A DNA stretch of 64,000 nucleotides from Hetaerina americana. Taxonomy: Eukaryota; Arthropoda; Insecta; Odonata; Calopterygidae. Every line of letters begins with the position of its first letter. Within the stretch, counting starts at the first letter, position 1. Positions 30,775-42,592 of the stretch are shown one piece after another. The notes under the pieces are model-generated. The model ran no database searches. It was not told the origin of the DNA and saw only the letters and a program-made list of their open reading frames with translations. The position numbers and the translations under genes are program-made. The stretch spans positions 278,501 to 342,500 of the forward strand of contig JAKTNV010000169.1 of NCBI GenBank assembly GCA_022747635.1, read 5' to 3'.

Positions 30775-31080
30775 CTAATTAAAAATGGTCTGCCGAAATC
30801 ACGTTGCGGTGTATTAGCAAGGGAGCAAAAATCTCTCTTGTGTAGTAGCAAGATTCGTATGATATGTTTAGGGAAATGACCCCATAACTCATCACTGTAA
30901 TTCAAATGACATGGAAAGAAGACATGGTCAAGTATTAAACGATACTCATTTGAAATGGGAAAGTTGAGCTTTAATCAGTTCTTTACAGATCTGACTGATG
31001 TGAGTCTCCCTGTTAAGTTTCCTATCTATATTAATTCGTAGTATTTTAGAATTTTCAACATCAGTACATTTTTATATACT
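30775..31080 (-). pseudogene. CR1-like LINE C-terminal fragment
   Basis: The minus strand matches the RT C-terminal region of the CR1-like LINE at 35340-35570: the run encoding KLNFIISNEYRL, CHLNYGVELWGH and RAIRSL-like positions is recognisable though disrupted. Also present at about 58310-58690. Confidence 0.65.
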
Positions 31081-31520
31081 ATAACTGCATACAATATGCT
31101 GAGTTTTGTTAGTATTTACACATAAATGATTAATATAAAACCTGCCTGCTTAGCCTGTCTTTGAGTGGCTATGAATCGTACCTTTGCAACTTCTAGATTT
31201 TGACATTATTGCACACAAAAAGCATGATAAGGATATAAAACATATGTAGGTTTAATATTACAGGGCAAATCATTAATCATGATGATACCCAAAATAGCTT
31301 AAAGACTAGAAATTCTTCATGAAAATATGTGCATTGAAATTATTATTGGAAGCCAAATGAGGCAATGTTTTTATGAACAAAATAACCCTAGAACTACTAA
31401 AAATTTAAGAGAAATTAGGTAAATCAGACTGTTGTGCTAAGATACAATTTTCAAGGAAATAATGAAATTAACTCCTAATAATAATAATCTAGGAGGAACT
31501 TGAATCCTTAAAATAAACAT
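31081..31520. other. Block sequence without a recognised gene
   Basis: AT-rich, repeated at about 58690-59090. No coding motif recognised; part may be upstream CR1-like LINE sequence, too decayed to call. Confidence 0.4.
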
Positions 31521-32125
31521 CCTTATCCTCTTCCTTCCCTTTTCTTGCTTGCCTCACATTCTCCCCTCTATTACCATCTTGAACAGTCCCCTGTCGGTCA
31601 ATATGCCCTTCATCCATTTTCCAGTCCACGACTATTATCCTGCTTCAATGACCACATTTCCGCAGCTTATATAACTCTGCACCATATCAAAAGTTTCCCC
31701 AGTCTTTTTTTATATCCTTACTCAATGTCCCATTCATCAACTCTCTCCTCCTTATGAAAGCCTCTGTGCCTAGCGTAATTCTTCTCCATACGTCCCTACT
31801 ACTTTGACCGTGGTGGTCCAAATGCTTCAGAGATACGTGAACTCTTCTACCTGCATTAGTTTTTGCCCTCCTATTTTAATGTTTAGCTTAGCTTTTTTCT
31901 TTCTAGAAAATTGAATATCCTTTGTTTTATTAATATTGATTCTCATCCCATACCTGTCGCCCTGAATTTCTAATTCACTCAGCAATGCTTACAACCCCTG
32001 GCTGACTGACAAACTAAAGCTTGGTCATCCGGAAACATAATTAATTTTACGAATTCCCTGCCCACTTTCATTCCTACCTCCAGTTCTTCCCATGCCTCTT
32101 TCATCATTTCCTCTGCATTGTTGTT
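31521..32125 (-). pseudogene. RTE-like LINE 3' fragment (block copy 1)
   Basis: The minus strand reads AEEMMKEAWEELE, MKVGREFVKLIMFPDDQALV (RT motif C, normally FADDQA) and then the C-terminal region, matching the nearly complete RTE at 38280-37500. An internal stretch is lost. It is joined near 32125 to the 5' part of the CR1-like LINE. Confidence 0.75.
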
Positions 32126-32192
32126 CAAGATGGCGTCAACTTTGGCCATACAATGATGTGGCTCTTGTAAAACACGACTCAAAGTACGTGAT

Positions 32193-33126
32193 ATGGTCGT
32201 TAGTTGCGATATTTGCTCAGGTGTATATCACCATAAATGCTCCGGCTTAAGTGATATAACATTAAAAGCTCTCTCGGACTACCAAGACATTTACTGGAAG
32301 TGTTTTTTATGCCGTGTAAATAAGCCAAATATTTACCTACAATATGGCGGCCAATATTGAAAATTTGAAAATGGAGTTACAAACTCTCCAATCTACCGGA
32401 TCCACGGAAAGTACTACCTTGCAGCCAATTGCAAAGGAAGCTGTAACGTTGTCTACGGAATTGAAACCTGAAGTCAACGAACAATTAGGCCTCAATAGTG
32501 ACAACTCCGATTTGTGCCCCAAAAATGTAAAAGCAAAATTTATCACCATGAGTTTCGAATCCATCGTTACTGACGAGGAAGGTTTTCAAAAGGTGAATTA
32601 CCAGAAAAACAAATGCAAACGAAATAAGGTTTTTGGGAGTTGTAAGCAGCCTGCTGTTACGTGCAATTTTTTGGGAGTTCCTCGCAAGACTCTCTTCTAC
32701 ATTGGTCGTGTCCAGTCCAATGCAACGCCTGATGACATTGTGAAGCATCTGTCCGGAATATTTCCTGGGAATGACTTCAAATGTGAAAGTTTGAGAGTTG
32801 GTGAAGTTTATAATTCTTTTAAACTCTTTGCGCCAATTAGCCTTAAGGATCAACTTCTTAAAGAAGTTATTTGGCCAGTAGAAGTGAAAGTTGGGAAATT
32901 TTTCCCCCAAAAACCGCAGAAACTGACCCCTACTCATGAAGAGACAGAGAATATTGCTGAAGGGTCAGCTGCGGTGGTGAATCCGAACTCCGAGTTGAAA
33001 ACTAGTGATGCGCCGGTATCCACCTCAGCAACAAGGGGCCACACCGATAACACTACGGAAAAGTGTTCCTTAGAGAAACGTGTTACCCGCCTCCAAACGG
33101 GAATATCAAAACCAAAGTCCTTTTGA
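32193..33126 (+). pseudogene. CR1-like ORF1 with PHD finger
   Basis: An ATG at 32193 opens a frame with CDICSGVYHHKC and YWKCFLCR, a PHD-type zinc finger (C-X2-C, H-X2-C, C-X2-C), ending after about 51 codons. The main frame (32344-33126, 260 codons) is offset by one base and so probably frameshifted from it. Its central part reads LFYIGRVQSNATPDDI and IWPVEVKVGKFF, the conserved core of CR1-group ORF1. ORF1 proteins bind nucleic acid in the retrotransposition complex. Without context the finger might be mistaken for a host chromatin gene. Confidence 0.7.
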
Positions 33127-33134
33127 CTAGATAG

Positions 33135-35873
33135 TATTAATTTATTTTGCCAAAATGTGAGATGTCTACGTAATAAGATAACGGAGATAGAGGCAATAGT
33201 CAAACATGGTGGCTACAATGTGCTATGTCTCAATGAGCACTGGATTGCAAAAAATGAATTAGATGTGTATAACATTAGTGATTTTGGCTGGTCATCATTC
33301 TACTGCCGATCTGTAGCAAAAAAACGGTGGGACCTGTATTTATTTCCTGAAAGGTATGCCCTTCAAGGTAATTGACTTGGAAAAATTCTGTCTGGAATTG
33401 ATTGCACTTTGAAATATCTGCGATCATATTGAAGGACCTGAATTTTATCATTGCTTCTGTGTATCGCTCCCCTAATGGTGTTTTTTAACACTTCTTCAAT
33501 CAACTGGAACTAGTACTATCCCTATTCTTGACTCTGAAAGCCAATATCATAATTTGTGGAGATCTCAACATTGACATAACACTAAAAACTAGTAATTGTC
33601 AGGTTCTTGAAAATCTTTTGCTTTCTTATAATTTATACTGGGCAAACAAACAGCCTACTCGACTTTCTGCCTGCCTAGATAATGTAATTACCAATTATGG
33701 TCCTGAATTGTACAGAGTAAGTGTTATTGACTATCTCTTATCTGACCATCAAGGTATAAGCTTCACTTTTATTACTCAAATAACTCAAAAGATATATCCA
33801 AATAGAGGTAAAACCATAATCGTGAGGCCCATAACAATAGAAGGTTTAGAGAGTTACTAACTGCTTCTATCTTGTATTGATTGGCATGGTTTTTGCACAG
33901 ACTCTGTAGAACAAACATGTTTTTCAAGTTTTTTAGGTAATTTCCTAGGCATTTTTGAGCAATGCTTTCCTAAAAAAATTCCTAACTCTATCCCCACTAA
34001 AAATAAAAAAAATCTCTGGTATGCTGGGGAGTTATTAGCTCTTAGAAATGATTTACTTAGTTACTACCACTCTTACAAAACCAGTGGATGCCAGCATGAC
34101 AAAGAGGCTTACTTGAAATACAAAAGAGATTATTATAATTTAGTTAGGTGTGCAAAAAATAATGCTTACAAGGATTTTATATTGAATGCAAAAAATAAAC
34201 AAAAGGCAGCATGGAGTATAATCAATCAAGAAGTTGGTCATGGTAATGGAAAAGAAAATCTTCCTTTCACCCCAGATGCTGTAAATAATTTTTTCTTAAA
34301 AGCTGTTAAAGACAATTTGTTCTCTCAAAAAGTTGATGCTGCCAATATTGGTAATATGCTGTAAAATCTTCCTCCGAATAATTTAAATTTTAAATGGAAT
34401 TTTGTTACTACACTTGATATTATATCGACTGTTAAAAAATTTAAAAAATCCAACAGTAAGGATATTTATGGTCTTTCTAACTCCCTAATAAAGGACATTA
34501 TTGTGCTCATTGCGGAACCATTAGCAATGTTAGTCAATTTATGTTTTGAGACAGGAGATTTTTCAACAGCTCTAAAATATTCCAAAACAGTACCTGTTAT
34601 AAGAAAGGTGATAAAGATGATTTAGCTAAATACCGCCCCATTTCCAAGGTCCCCGTTTTTGGTAAAATTTTTGAAGCTATTATGAAAGATGAAATATGTA
34701 ATTTTTTTGAGTTAAATAATCTGTTTTCCAAATCCCAGTATGGCTTTCGATCTGGGAAATCTACAATTTTGGCAGTAGAGTCCATAGTTAATTATGTCAT
34801 TAATGCATTTGAAGAAAAGGAATCAGTCTCAGTGACACTATGTGATCTTAGTAAGGCCTTCGACTGTGTTAATCATTCAATATTACTAACAAAGCTAGAA
34901 TATTATGGTATTAACGGAGTTGCACTGAAACTAATGAAGTCATATTTGGATGATCGCCACCAATTGGTTGAACTTGATGGCTGTCAGTCTGCAGTTCTTA
35001 AAGTAAAATGTGGTGTACCACAGGGCTCTGTGCTTGGCCCAGTACTTTTCATTACCATGATTAATGATTTGCCCTGTAATATGAAACCTAGATCTGTTTT
35101 ATTTGCTGATGACACTACTTTTGTGCAAAAGTGTCAACCTCTAGAAGATGCAAAGTTACGATCTAGCGCTACCCAAAAACAGGCTAAGGAATGGTTTGAT
35201 GTTAATCATTTACAATTAAATACTAACAAAACTCAGCATATTGTGTGCAGTCTTAAATCAAAAAAACTGATATTGAAAATGCTAAAATACTAGGAATTTA
35301 TATTGATACAAAACTTATTTGGGAGACTCACATCAGTCAGACCTGTAATAAACTTAGTAAAGCTGTTTATATGTTAAGAAAGCTCAACTTTATCATTTCA
35401 AATGAGTATCGTTTAACACTTTACCATGCCTTCTTTCAATGTCATTTGAATTATGGTGTTGAGTTATGGGGTCATTCCCCTCATGTTAAAAAAATTTTGC
35501 TACTGCAAAAGAGAGCTATTCGCTCTCTTGCTAATATACCACCATGTGGTTACAGCAAACCTTTATTTATTAGGTATAGAATCATGACTGTATTTTGTTT
35601 GTATATCTTTAAGGCTCCGACTCATGTGAAATTTAATCTAGAAACTTACCAATTAAGATCCAACCTCCATAAGTATTCCACAAGAGGAAAATCGAATCTA
35701 AATACTACTTATTGTAGATTGTCATTAACTTACAACACATTTCACAATATACCACTGTATAACCATCTGCCTACTCAGTTGAAATCAGATGCTATCCAGA
35801 GTTTCAAGAATAGGGTATATACCTGGTTACTTACTCACCCACTATACTCATTGGATGAATTCTTTTGTGGCAA
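33135..35873 (+). pseudogene. CR1-like ORF2, endonuclease and RT
   Basis: Endonuclease: CQNVRCLRNKI, YNVLCLNEHW (catalytic Glu), IIICGDLNIDI and LLSDHQGI. RT: KYRPISKVPVFGKIFE, SQYGFRSGKST, VTLCDLSKAFDCVNH (motif A), CGVPQGSVLGPVLF (motif B) and LFADDTTF (motif C). The C-terminal part reads CHLNYGVELWGH and LQKRAIRSLA. Interruptions occur at about 33375-33530, 33860-34110, 34364 and 35293. The RT frame 34682-35293 is open with catalytic residues intact. The last codons before 35913 come from the adjacent RTE fragment. Confidence 0.85.
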
Positions 35874-36175
35874 TTTTCATCAGTGGGCAACCCTGCCATA
35901 CACCTCTTCCTAACGCTACCCATCAGGACTCTTCATTTCCCACTCACACCTGAGCAGTCTGAGACATATACAGGTTGCGGATTAGCCTCCTTTCCCGCCA
36001 ATCTATTCCTATTTCCTGCAATATACTCATTAGTTTTTCACAATTCACTCCATCAAATGCTTTTTCGAAAGCTACAAAACAGGCAAATACATCCTGGTTG
36101 TGTTCTATATTCCTCTCGATTAATAATCTCATTTCTGCAATGGCATCACACGTACCTCTCCCCTTCCTAAACCCT
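35874..36175 (-). pseudogene. RTE-like LINE RT fragment
   Basis: The minus strand reads FRKGRGTCDAIAEM, CFVAFEKAFDGVN and RRLIRNLYMSQTAQ, matching 38275-38565. A second, short copy of the same family on the same strand, interrupting the end of the CR1-like LINE. Confidence 0.82.
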
Positions 36176-36189
36176 GAAAATGTCTCGCA

Positions 36190-37085
36190 AGTTTGATGGG
36201 CATTTAAACAAAACAGAGGGACAAGGTTAGAATAAAATTGATGTTGACTGATTGTCATTAATAATTATGAAGAGTTCATGGATTAAATGTTTAATTTTGT
36301 GTGTTCCGGGGAAGAAAGTGGTGATAATATTAGGGCTTTTTGGAAAGTTTGGTTTGATGAGGGGAGTGTATTTGGTTGAGGGTTAGGATTTAACTGCTCA
36401 GTAGCATTCATGGTACCTACATTTTCTCAGAGAGTCATGTAGCTGATACAAGTACTTCTGTTGGGAGCGGATGTTGTTGCAGAGACGGAAGCCACGGACT
36501 GAGAGAGAAAGGAATGGAGCGCTTTGTAAGAGGTGGATGGCAGCTGTCGAAATCAAGCTATTGTTCTTACTAGTTGGATTAACGTGGACTGAGGTATAAA
36601 AGGTATTGTTTTGGAGGTGAATGTTAATATACAGGGAAGTGTCATTCAAGTCGGGTATGGAAGAAGTGAATGATACTGATGAGGATTTGAGAGAGGAAAT
36701 AAAAGGAGATAAATTTTTGCGTCTGAGGAACCAAAGGAGGAAAATATCATTGATATAGTGGGCCCAGAAGAGTGGTTTGAGGGTTTATTATTGCAGAAAG
36801 TCATGTTCTAGTTTACCCATAAAAAGATTGGCGTATGTAAGAGCCATACGTGTTCCCATTGCAGTGCCTTTTATTTGTAAATATATTTTCTCGTTGAATT
36901 GAAAAGCATTTTTGGTGAGAACAATTTTACTCTGTTTGATGAGCAAATCTGTGGATGGGGTGTGTTGTGTGGATCGTAGGGAGAGTTAATATTGCAGGGC
37001 TTCTCAGCCTTCTTTGTTGGGAATGGAGGTGTACAGATATGTATTGTCTATTGTGGCCATGAGAATGGTCGTGTTGTTGGGCTGA
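36190..37085 (-). pseudogene. Penelope-like element RT fragment
   Basis: The minus strand reads TYLYTSIPNKEG (motif A region), IKGTAMGTRMALTYANLFMGKLE (positions about 36880-36810), HYINDIFLLW (motif C, usual YIDDIF), then KNLSPFIS and a later HKIKHLIHELF. These are hallmarks of Penelope-like RT, of the Neptune/Poseidon type. Several stops are present. No GIY-YIG endonuclease is seen downstream, since the sequence ends near the RTE fragment. Confidence 0.75.
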
Positions 37086-37440
37086 ACCAAGCACTCTTCA
37101 TGTATCACATGCCTCCCTCCCCCCCCTTGTTCATTTCCCATTGGTCCCTTACCCCTCCCTCCCTCGTCCCTCCCCCGCACATGTCCCCTCCGCTATTCCA
37201 CGAGAAGGCCAGTCTGAAGACAACAGCAGAGCCATTGAAACATCAAAACAATATATAGTGAGTGTCCTTTCTTTGTGTCCCTATGGTTTAAAAATCTACA
37301 TCTGTATTTTTATGTGTTTATATATATTTATGTATATATATATATATATAAATATATACATATAGTATTATTATGTAATCTACCCGTTAAGGTAGGTTTT
37401 TGGATGGACAAAGCTACTAAATAAAACCTTATGTGTCTCG
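37086..37440. repeat. Pyrimidine-rich and AT-rich low-complexity region
   Basis: A C/T-rich tract at about 37108-37200, then CTGAAGA (37214-37220) and GAAACATC (37237-37244) spaced like a degenerate hammerhead ribozyme core, then a TA-rich tract at 37318-37366. No gene. The hammerhead-like part may be the end of a Penelope-like element. Confidence 0.45.
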
Positions 37441-37463
37441 TAAAAAACACAAAATCCAGCATC

Positions 37464-39548
37464 CTACTCCATCAAGTCCCTCTTCATCTCTGAGTGCTCT
37501 CTGCCTCCCTTCATCCCGTCCAACTTCCCTATCCTACTCCTTCCCTTTCCTCGTTGGTCTAACATTCTCCCCTCTATCACAGTCCTCAATATCCCACTGC
37601 CGGTAAATACCCCCTTCACTCTTTTTTCGTGCCTCTGTAGGATTGCTCCAAACAAGCCCCTCTCCACGCCCACCATACCAAGTACTTCCTTGTTTGTTTT
37701 CTTCTGTGTGCATTTCACCTTCTCCATTCTTCTCCACACCCACATTTCAAAAGCCTCCAGTGTACGTCTATTCTCCTGCTTCAATGACCACATTTCCGCA
37801 CCGTACATAGCTACGCTCCATATCAGTATTTTTACGAGTCTTTTTTTAACATCCTTTCTCAACATCCCTGTCATCAACTCCCCCCTCCTTGTGAAAGCCT
37901 CTTTGCCTAGCACAATTCTTCTTCTTACCTCCCTACTACTTTGAACGTGTTGGTCCAAAAAACTACCGAGGTATGTAAACTTTCTATCTGCTCTGGTTTT
38001 TGCCCTCCTATTTTAATGTTTAGCTTAGCATTTTTCTTTCTGGACAATCGCTTAACCTTTGTTTTATTAATATTGATTCTCATCCCATTCTGTCGCACTG
38101 AATTTCCAATTCACTAAGCAATGCTTGCAAGCCCTTGGCTAACTGACAAACTAAAGCTTGGTCATCGGCAAACCTAACTGATTTTAAAAATTCCCCACCC
38201 ACTTTCATTCATTCCTCCAGTTCTTCCCATGCCACTTTCATCATTTCCTCGGCATATAGGTTGAACAGTAACGGTGATAATGAGCAACCCTGTCTTACAC
38301 CTGTTCCTAACCCTGCCCAACCGAACTCCCAATTCCTCACTCGCATCTGAGCAGTCTGAGACATATACAGGTTGCGGATTAGCCTCCTGTCCCGCCAATC
38401 TATTCCTATTTCCTGCAATATACTCATTAGTTTTTCCCAATTCACTCTATCAAATGCTTTTTCGAAAGCTACAAAACAGGCAAATACATCCTGGTTGTGT
38501 TCTTTATTCCTCACGATTAATAATTTCATTACTGCAATGGCATCACGCGTATCTTTCCCCTTCCTAAACCCAAACTGATCCTCCCCGAAGTAATCATTTG
38601 CCCTATTCTCTGTCCTTTTGTTTATAATCCTGAGAACAACTTTAGCTGCATGGGATATCAAACCTATCATCCTGTAGTCCTCTCATGATTTTCCCCTAAC
38701 CTTTTTGGAATTGAAATTAAAAATGATCTCACAAAGTCTTCCGGCCAGATTCCCTCCTCATAAATACTACGGATCAGCCCATATAGCCTCTTCCTCCCAC
38801 ATTTTCCTAAGCCTTTTAAAAGTTCGGCGGGAATGTTATCCACCCCCACGGCCTCATTTAGTTTCATCTCCCTTAATGCCCTTTCTATCTCATTGTCTAG
38901 TATGCCTGGACCTAAGCTATCTTCCTCTACGTCATGTTCCTCTCCTATGTCTAACTTTGTTGGTCTAAGTTCTTTATTATTACAGTTCTTCCTTATATTC
39001 CTTCCATCTCTCTTGGATCTTCCCTGCATCCAATATTACCTTACCCACCTTATCTCTAACTGCGATCGTTGATCTCCCTTTCTTACTTCCCGATAAAGAG
39101 TTAACTTTGCTGTACAGCGCACCTATTTCACCCTTCCTCTGCAGACTTTCCATATCCTCGCACTGTCTTCCACCATGCTTCTTTTTATTTTATTTGTTGA
39201 TCGCCTCAATTTATTGTTTAATTCTTTGTACTTAATTTTGCCTAATTCTGTATTTACATTCTTCTATTTTCGCCGGTCATCCATCTTTGTAATCATCTCA
39301 TCCGTGATCCATGGCTTCGTGGTCCTTTTAGCGTTAACTATTCCAATAGAGTCTTTTGCAACTTTAGACAACCATTTCTTGATACATTCCCATTTTTCCT
39401 TGATAGTACGTAGCTTTTCACCATCCGCCATGATTTCCTCTACCACCTGTTTGAATTCCTTCATTTTCAAACCATTTAATGCTTCTACATTCCATTTTCC
39501 AACTCGCCGCCCCTGCTGTATCTTTTCGAAACGGACGCTATAGTTCAT
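37464..39548 (-). pseudogene. RTE-like LINE linker, RT and C-terminus
   Basis: Frames 39548-39264 and 39029-38667 cover the linker (EIERALREMKLNEAVGVDNIPAE-type, at about 38900-38830) and RT motif 0-1. Frame 38670-38209 covers FGFRKGKDTRDAIAV, CFVAFEKAFDRVNWEKLM (motif A) and GVRQGCSLSPLLFNLYAEEM (motif B, 20 residues). Motif C near 38160 is frameshifted. Frame 37958-37464 is the C-terminal domain (WSVAMYGAEMWSL, EMWVWRRMEKV). About four breaks in total. Confidence 0.85.
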
Positions 39549-39565
39549 AATAATTAATTGTGGTC

Positions 39566-40427
39566 TCAGTCCGCATCCGCTCCCGGGAAGCTGTGCGAAT
39601 TTATCACACTGTTGCTAAACCTGTGCCTAACCAGGATATAATCTAGCTGATACCTCTCTGAGTCACCTGGCATTTTCCATGTATACCTGCATCTTTTGTG
39701 GTGTCTAAACCAAGTGTTGGTGGTGACTAGCCCGTCTCCAGCAGAACTTAACTGCTTTCTCCCCGCGGTCATTCCTTGTGCCTAAACCGTAGTCCCTGAC
39801 CTCATCACCATCTCTTTCTTCGTCTACCGTCGCATTCTAATCCCCCATCACCATCAAATGTTTCCCTGCAGGAACACACGCGATTATGTCTCCTAACTGA
39901 TCATATATCCAATCGACCTCCTCTGCCTTCTGGTTGCTCGATTTCAAGTATACCTGAATAATGACCAAGTTCGTCGGCTCTATTTTTATCTCAACTAGTA
40001 GTATTCTATCCGGTACCTGCTCTATATTGACTACGCTTCTCCCTACTTCTTCATTTAATACTATAGCAACCCCTCGTTGGCTCTTGTCCCCGCCGCTGTA
40101 TATTATTCTATACTTATCACTCCAATAATTTCCGCTATCTTTCCATCTCACCTCGCATAGACCTAAAATATCGATATTTCCCCTTTCCATCTGTCGCTTA
40201 TCATTCTCCAGTTTCCCTGTCCTCATCATTGTCCTAACATTCCACGTTCCTATTCTAATTAATTTGGTCTTCTTCTGATTCGTTTTCTGTCCTGCTGCTG
40301 CCGGTTTTCTCTTGCAAGGGTTTCGTGAGATGACGACCGCGGAAGCCTTGCCACTCCCGCTGCCGGCTACGACACACGGCCGATTGGGCCGAGCCCCATA
40401 GTTGCCAGGACTCAAAATCTTTGTCAT
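39566..40427 (-). pseudogene. RTE-like LINE endonuclease domain
   Basis: Frame 40427-39837 has an N-terminal basic linker, then IRIGTWNVRTM, GNIDILGLCEVRWKDSG (catalytic Glu), GVAIVLNEEV, LVIIQVYLKSS and KHLMVMGD, the beginning of the GDFN-type motif. It is followed near 39837 by a stop and then (39772-39566) TNTWFRHHKRCRYTW and YQLDYILV, the C-terminal endonuclease motifs. Almost complete, broken at the catalytic GDxN segment. Confidence 0.85.
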
Positions 40428-40718
40428 GTTAATCTTTGGAATGGTAATTGAGGTAGTTTCCCGTTGCCTTCCTCAATAGTTTTTTTAACGTGACACCATG
40501 ACTTCTTGGCCGCCACACTTGGGTCCGACGCCATCGCAGCCGCCTCACTGAGGAAAAGACGCTGCGTGGACTACCTTTCGTCTGGCTCCTAACCTTCGAC
40601 CTATCTGGCATTGGTCACCCTTCCAGGAGCAACTATTATTACTCCCGCCAGCACAGCTCTAGGGGTCATCGGAACGCGCGAGCCATTCCACCACGTCAAG
40701 ATTGTAGTCTGGGGAGGG

Positions 40719-40719
<1 letters not shown>

Positions 40720-40780
<61 letters not shown>
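40720..40780. repeat. (TA)n microsatellite
   Basis: About 30 uninterrupted TA units exactly at the 5' end of the RTE-like LINE, so the insertion may have used or generated the TA tract. Confidence 0.95.
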
Positions 40781-40782
<2 letters not shown>

Positions 40783-41224
40783 CCAACAGGAATATTTTAT
40801 TAGTTGAATAATATATGGGTCCTTTCTATTTTATAATTGCCATTTCATCTGTACTTATCGTCATTTTAGAGATAGCTTCACATACCTGTGATTATAAATA
40901 TGAAAAAATAGCAGTCTTAAGTTATGTGAATATTTATTTATAAAATGAAAATTTTAAGGGGTTAAGAACCAATTTCAATTATATTTTGCAAAAAAATTAG
41001 TCTCCATTCATGCGGTAAATAATTGATAGTTACGACCAATGAATGCATTGAATCATAAATGCTTTTGACTATATCTACCGTAAGTATGCAGAAGATTAGA
41101 GCCAGGCGATTGAAATCAATTCCAAAGATGAGAAAGATCAAAATATCAAAAAAAACTATGAACGCGACGACAAAATATGTCGCCTCACTGCTTTTACGCT
41201 ATGATTTGAAAGTCGAAACGAGAC
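40781..41224. other. AT-rich intergenic stretch
   Basis: No coding motif, RNA gene or repeat boundary recognised. The small open frame at 41059-41313 is basic and runs into the T-like element, so I do not call it a gene. Confidence 0.5.
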
Positions 41225-41474
41225 AAAGAAACTGCGGGAGATGCCGCAAAAGTAACTTTTCACGGACACATCCGGCATCTCCCTCAGTTTATTTGACTTT
41301 TGTCAAGGTTTAAACAGATAAGTGTTTAAAAGTTGGCTCTTTAACCATGTGGCGCATCCCGCACACGACTACGAATACCTGTGGCATTGTATGTACGGTA
41401 TTTTGTCACAACACCTTGTTCCTTTAAAACCCTCAAAATTTCTGAGTTTAAGAGGAGGCCTCGATAGCAGAGCA
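41225..41474 (+). mobile_element. Third, divergent copy of insertion T
   Basis: It starts with GAAACTGCGGGAGATGCCGC, as in the T insertion (7003 region), and ends with TGAGTTTAAGAGGAGGCCTCGATAGC, matching the start of the tRNA-like part (7169-7196). Near its start, AAACTGCGGGAGATGCCG and CGGCATCTCCCTCAGTTT (about 41230-41291) form an inverted repeat. The tRNA-like 3' half is missing; the right arm of the inverted duplication begins shortly after. Confidence 0.6.
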
Positions 41475-41544
41475 CAGGCATGTCCTGCCTGTGTTCACCG
41501 AGTGTCTCAATTTCGCCGGCGTCCGAGGCTTCGGCCGCCGGGAT

Positions 41545-42592
41545 TCGGAGAGCGGCGCTGCCGGACTCTCTCGGAAGTCGAGGTTCCGATCGTGTTTTGT
41601 GTCGAGCGGCGGTGGACCGCCTAGTTCATCAAGAAGCGTGCGGTTTGACTCTCGACTTCTGCTGCCGGGAAGGCCGTGCTTTCGTTCTGTTTACTGGATC
41701 AAGACTGGCCTTGACTCTTGGTGTAGAGTTTGGGCTCATTTTTATTTGCCACCAACGGTTGCGTGTAGCGGGGAGGGAGTGCGCACGAGTGTTTATTTCT
41801 TTCTTGGAGTGCTTTCGGTGCGCTCTCCCTTTTTTCGCGCTGGCGTGCTCAATTTGATTTTTTCAAAATGGTCGTACATCACGTGAACACGCTCGCCTTG
41901 CAAATTGACGATAAGGCGAAGGCCCCTGCTCCGTTGGAGGTCCACCTCCTTACACTAGAGTCACTGGGCCTCACACCGGAAGAGATTGTGGCGATCTAAT
42001 TAGGATATAACCGCCATTTGGTATTCCTGAAGTTGGCAACTGAAGCTACTATGAAGAGGATTCTATATTTTATCCCACGAAAGCTGCCGTTTCCATCCCT
42101 AACGATCCGAGGACGACGATTGCCATTGACGATACCTTCGGTAGCCTTTGTAATGTCAGGGCTCTTCGTCTTCCCGTGGAGACCCCATTGGAAGGTATAA
42201 CAAGTGAGCTTCAACGTTTTGGAAAAATCCATCGCTCGTGGGAGAACAGGTGGGAGGGCGACAAAATGGCGCGCGTGCTGACAGGTACGACAATGGTGCG
42301 TATGACGGTGGAAAGAAATATCCCGTCGTACCTCCACATTGGCGGCAACCGGGCCATCATTCAATCTACGAGGGTCAGCGCCGCACCTGCGCCCGTTGCA
42401 ACCAAGAAGGCCATGGTGGAGGAAAGCCAAGGTGTCCGCAATATTCCCAGGGCTCCTCTAGAGGTGGACCAATTCGATCGATCTCCTCCGATTTCTCCCG
42501 ACGGAGCCCCTTCGGCAGATGACCTCCAGTCCGCTCCCGGCCCCCCCGAGGCCACCTCCTGGGTTGGCCCGGTCACCAGCTGTGCTGCCTAA
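41545..42592 (+). pseudogene. LINE 5' region and ORF1 (right arm)
   Basis: Mirror copy of 8990-10180. It contains LALQIDDKAKAPAPLE, LESLGLTPEEIV, a PSYLHIGGNRAII stretch and RRTCARCNQEGHGGG (CCHC-like), then a Ser/Pro-rich tail. The frame is broken several times. Slightly more of the natural LINE 5' sequence may remain here than in the left arm. Confidence 0.65.

Larger units (their letters stand above)
28036..32056. repeat. Duplicated block, copy 1 (with internal deletion)
   Basis: It corresponds in the same orientation to 54020-59758. Both hold the LINE endonuclease part, the RNase H LINE fragment, the R-like sequence, the CR1 fragment and the RTE fragment. Copy 1 lacks about 1.9 kb (equivalent of 55680-57603), with joint GTGCAACCT/CCTTTTTAATT near 30033. 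It keeps about 370 bp of endonuclease that copies 2 and 3 lack. The RTE fragment continues past the point where copy 2 is cut, so copy 1 shows the arrangement before the tandem junction formed. Confidence 0.8.
32126..35873 (+). mobile_element. Near-complete CR1-like LINE
   Basis: ORF1 with PHD finger followed by ORF2 with endonuclease and RT. The 5' end is near 32126, where it abuts an RTE fragment. The 3' end is lost at about 35873, where another RTE fragment begins. Stops and frameshifts break ORF2. The CR1-group assignment rests on the PHD finger, the ORF1 core and RT style. Confidence 0.75.
37441..40719 (-). mobile_element. Nearly complete RTE-like LINE
   Basis: Minus strand, from a (TA)n tract at the 5' end to about 37441. 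Endonuclease and RT are both present and in order, with a short 3' end. The leader has GC-rich sequence with a short open frame (40611-40429). The element is known in many insect genomes, where its endonuclease is often mislabelled as craniofacial development protein 2. Frameshifts prevent expression. Confidence 0.82.

Noticed and set aside
32193..32347. Host PHD-finger chromatin gene
   Set aside because: It directly precedes a CR1-type ORF1 and ORF2 on the same strand and has no other host-like exons around it.
37318..37366. TA-rich tract as a regulatory site or origin
   Set aside because: Simple low-complexity sequence with no supporting motif.
39837..40427. Host gene resembling craniofacial development protein 2
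   Set aside because: The frame has LINE endonuclease motifs and is followed in order by RTE reverse transcriptase, so it is a LINE domain, not a host gene.
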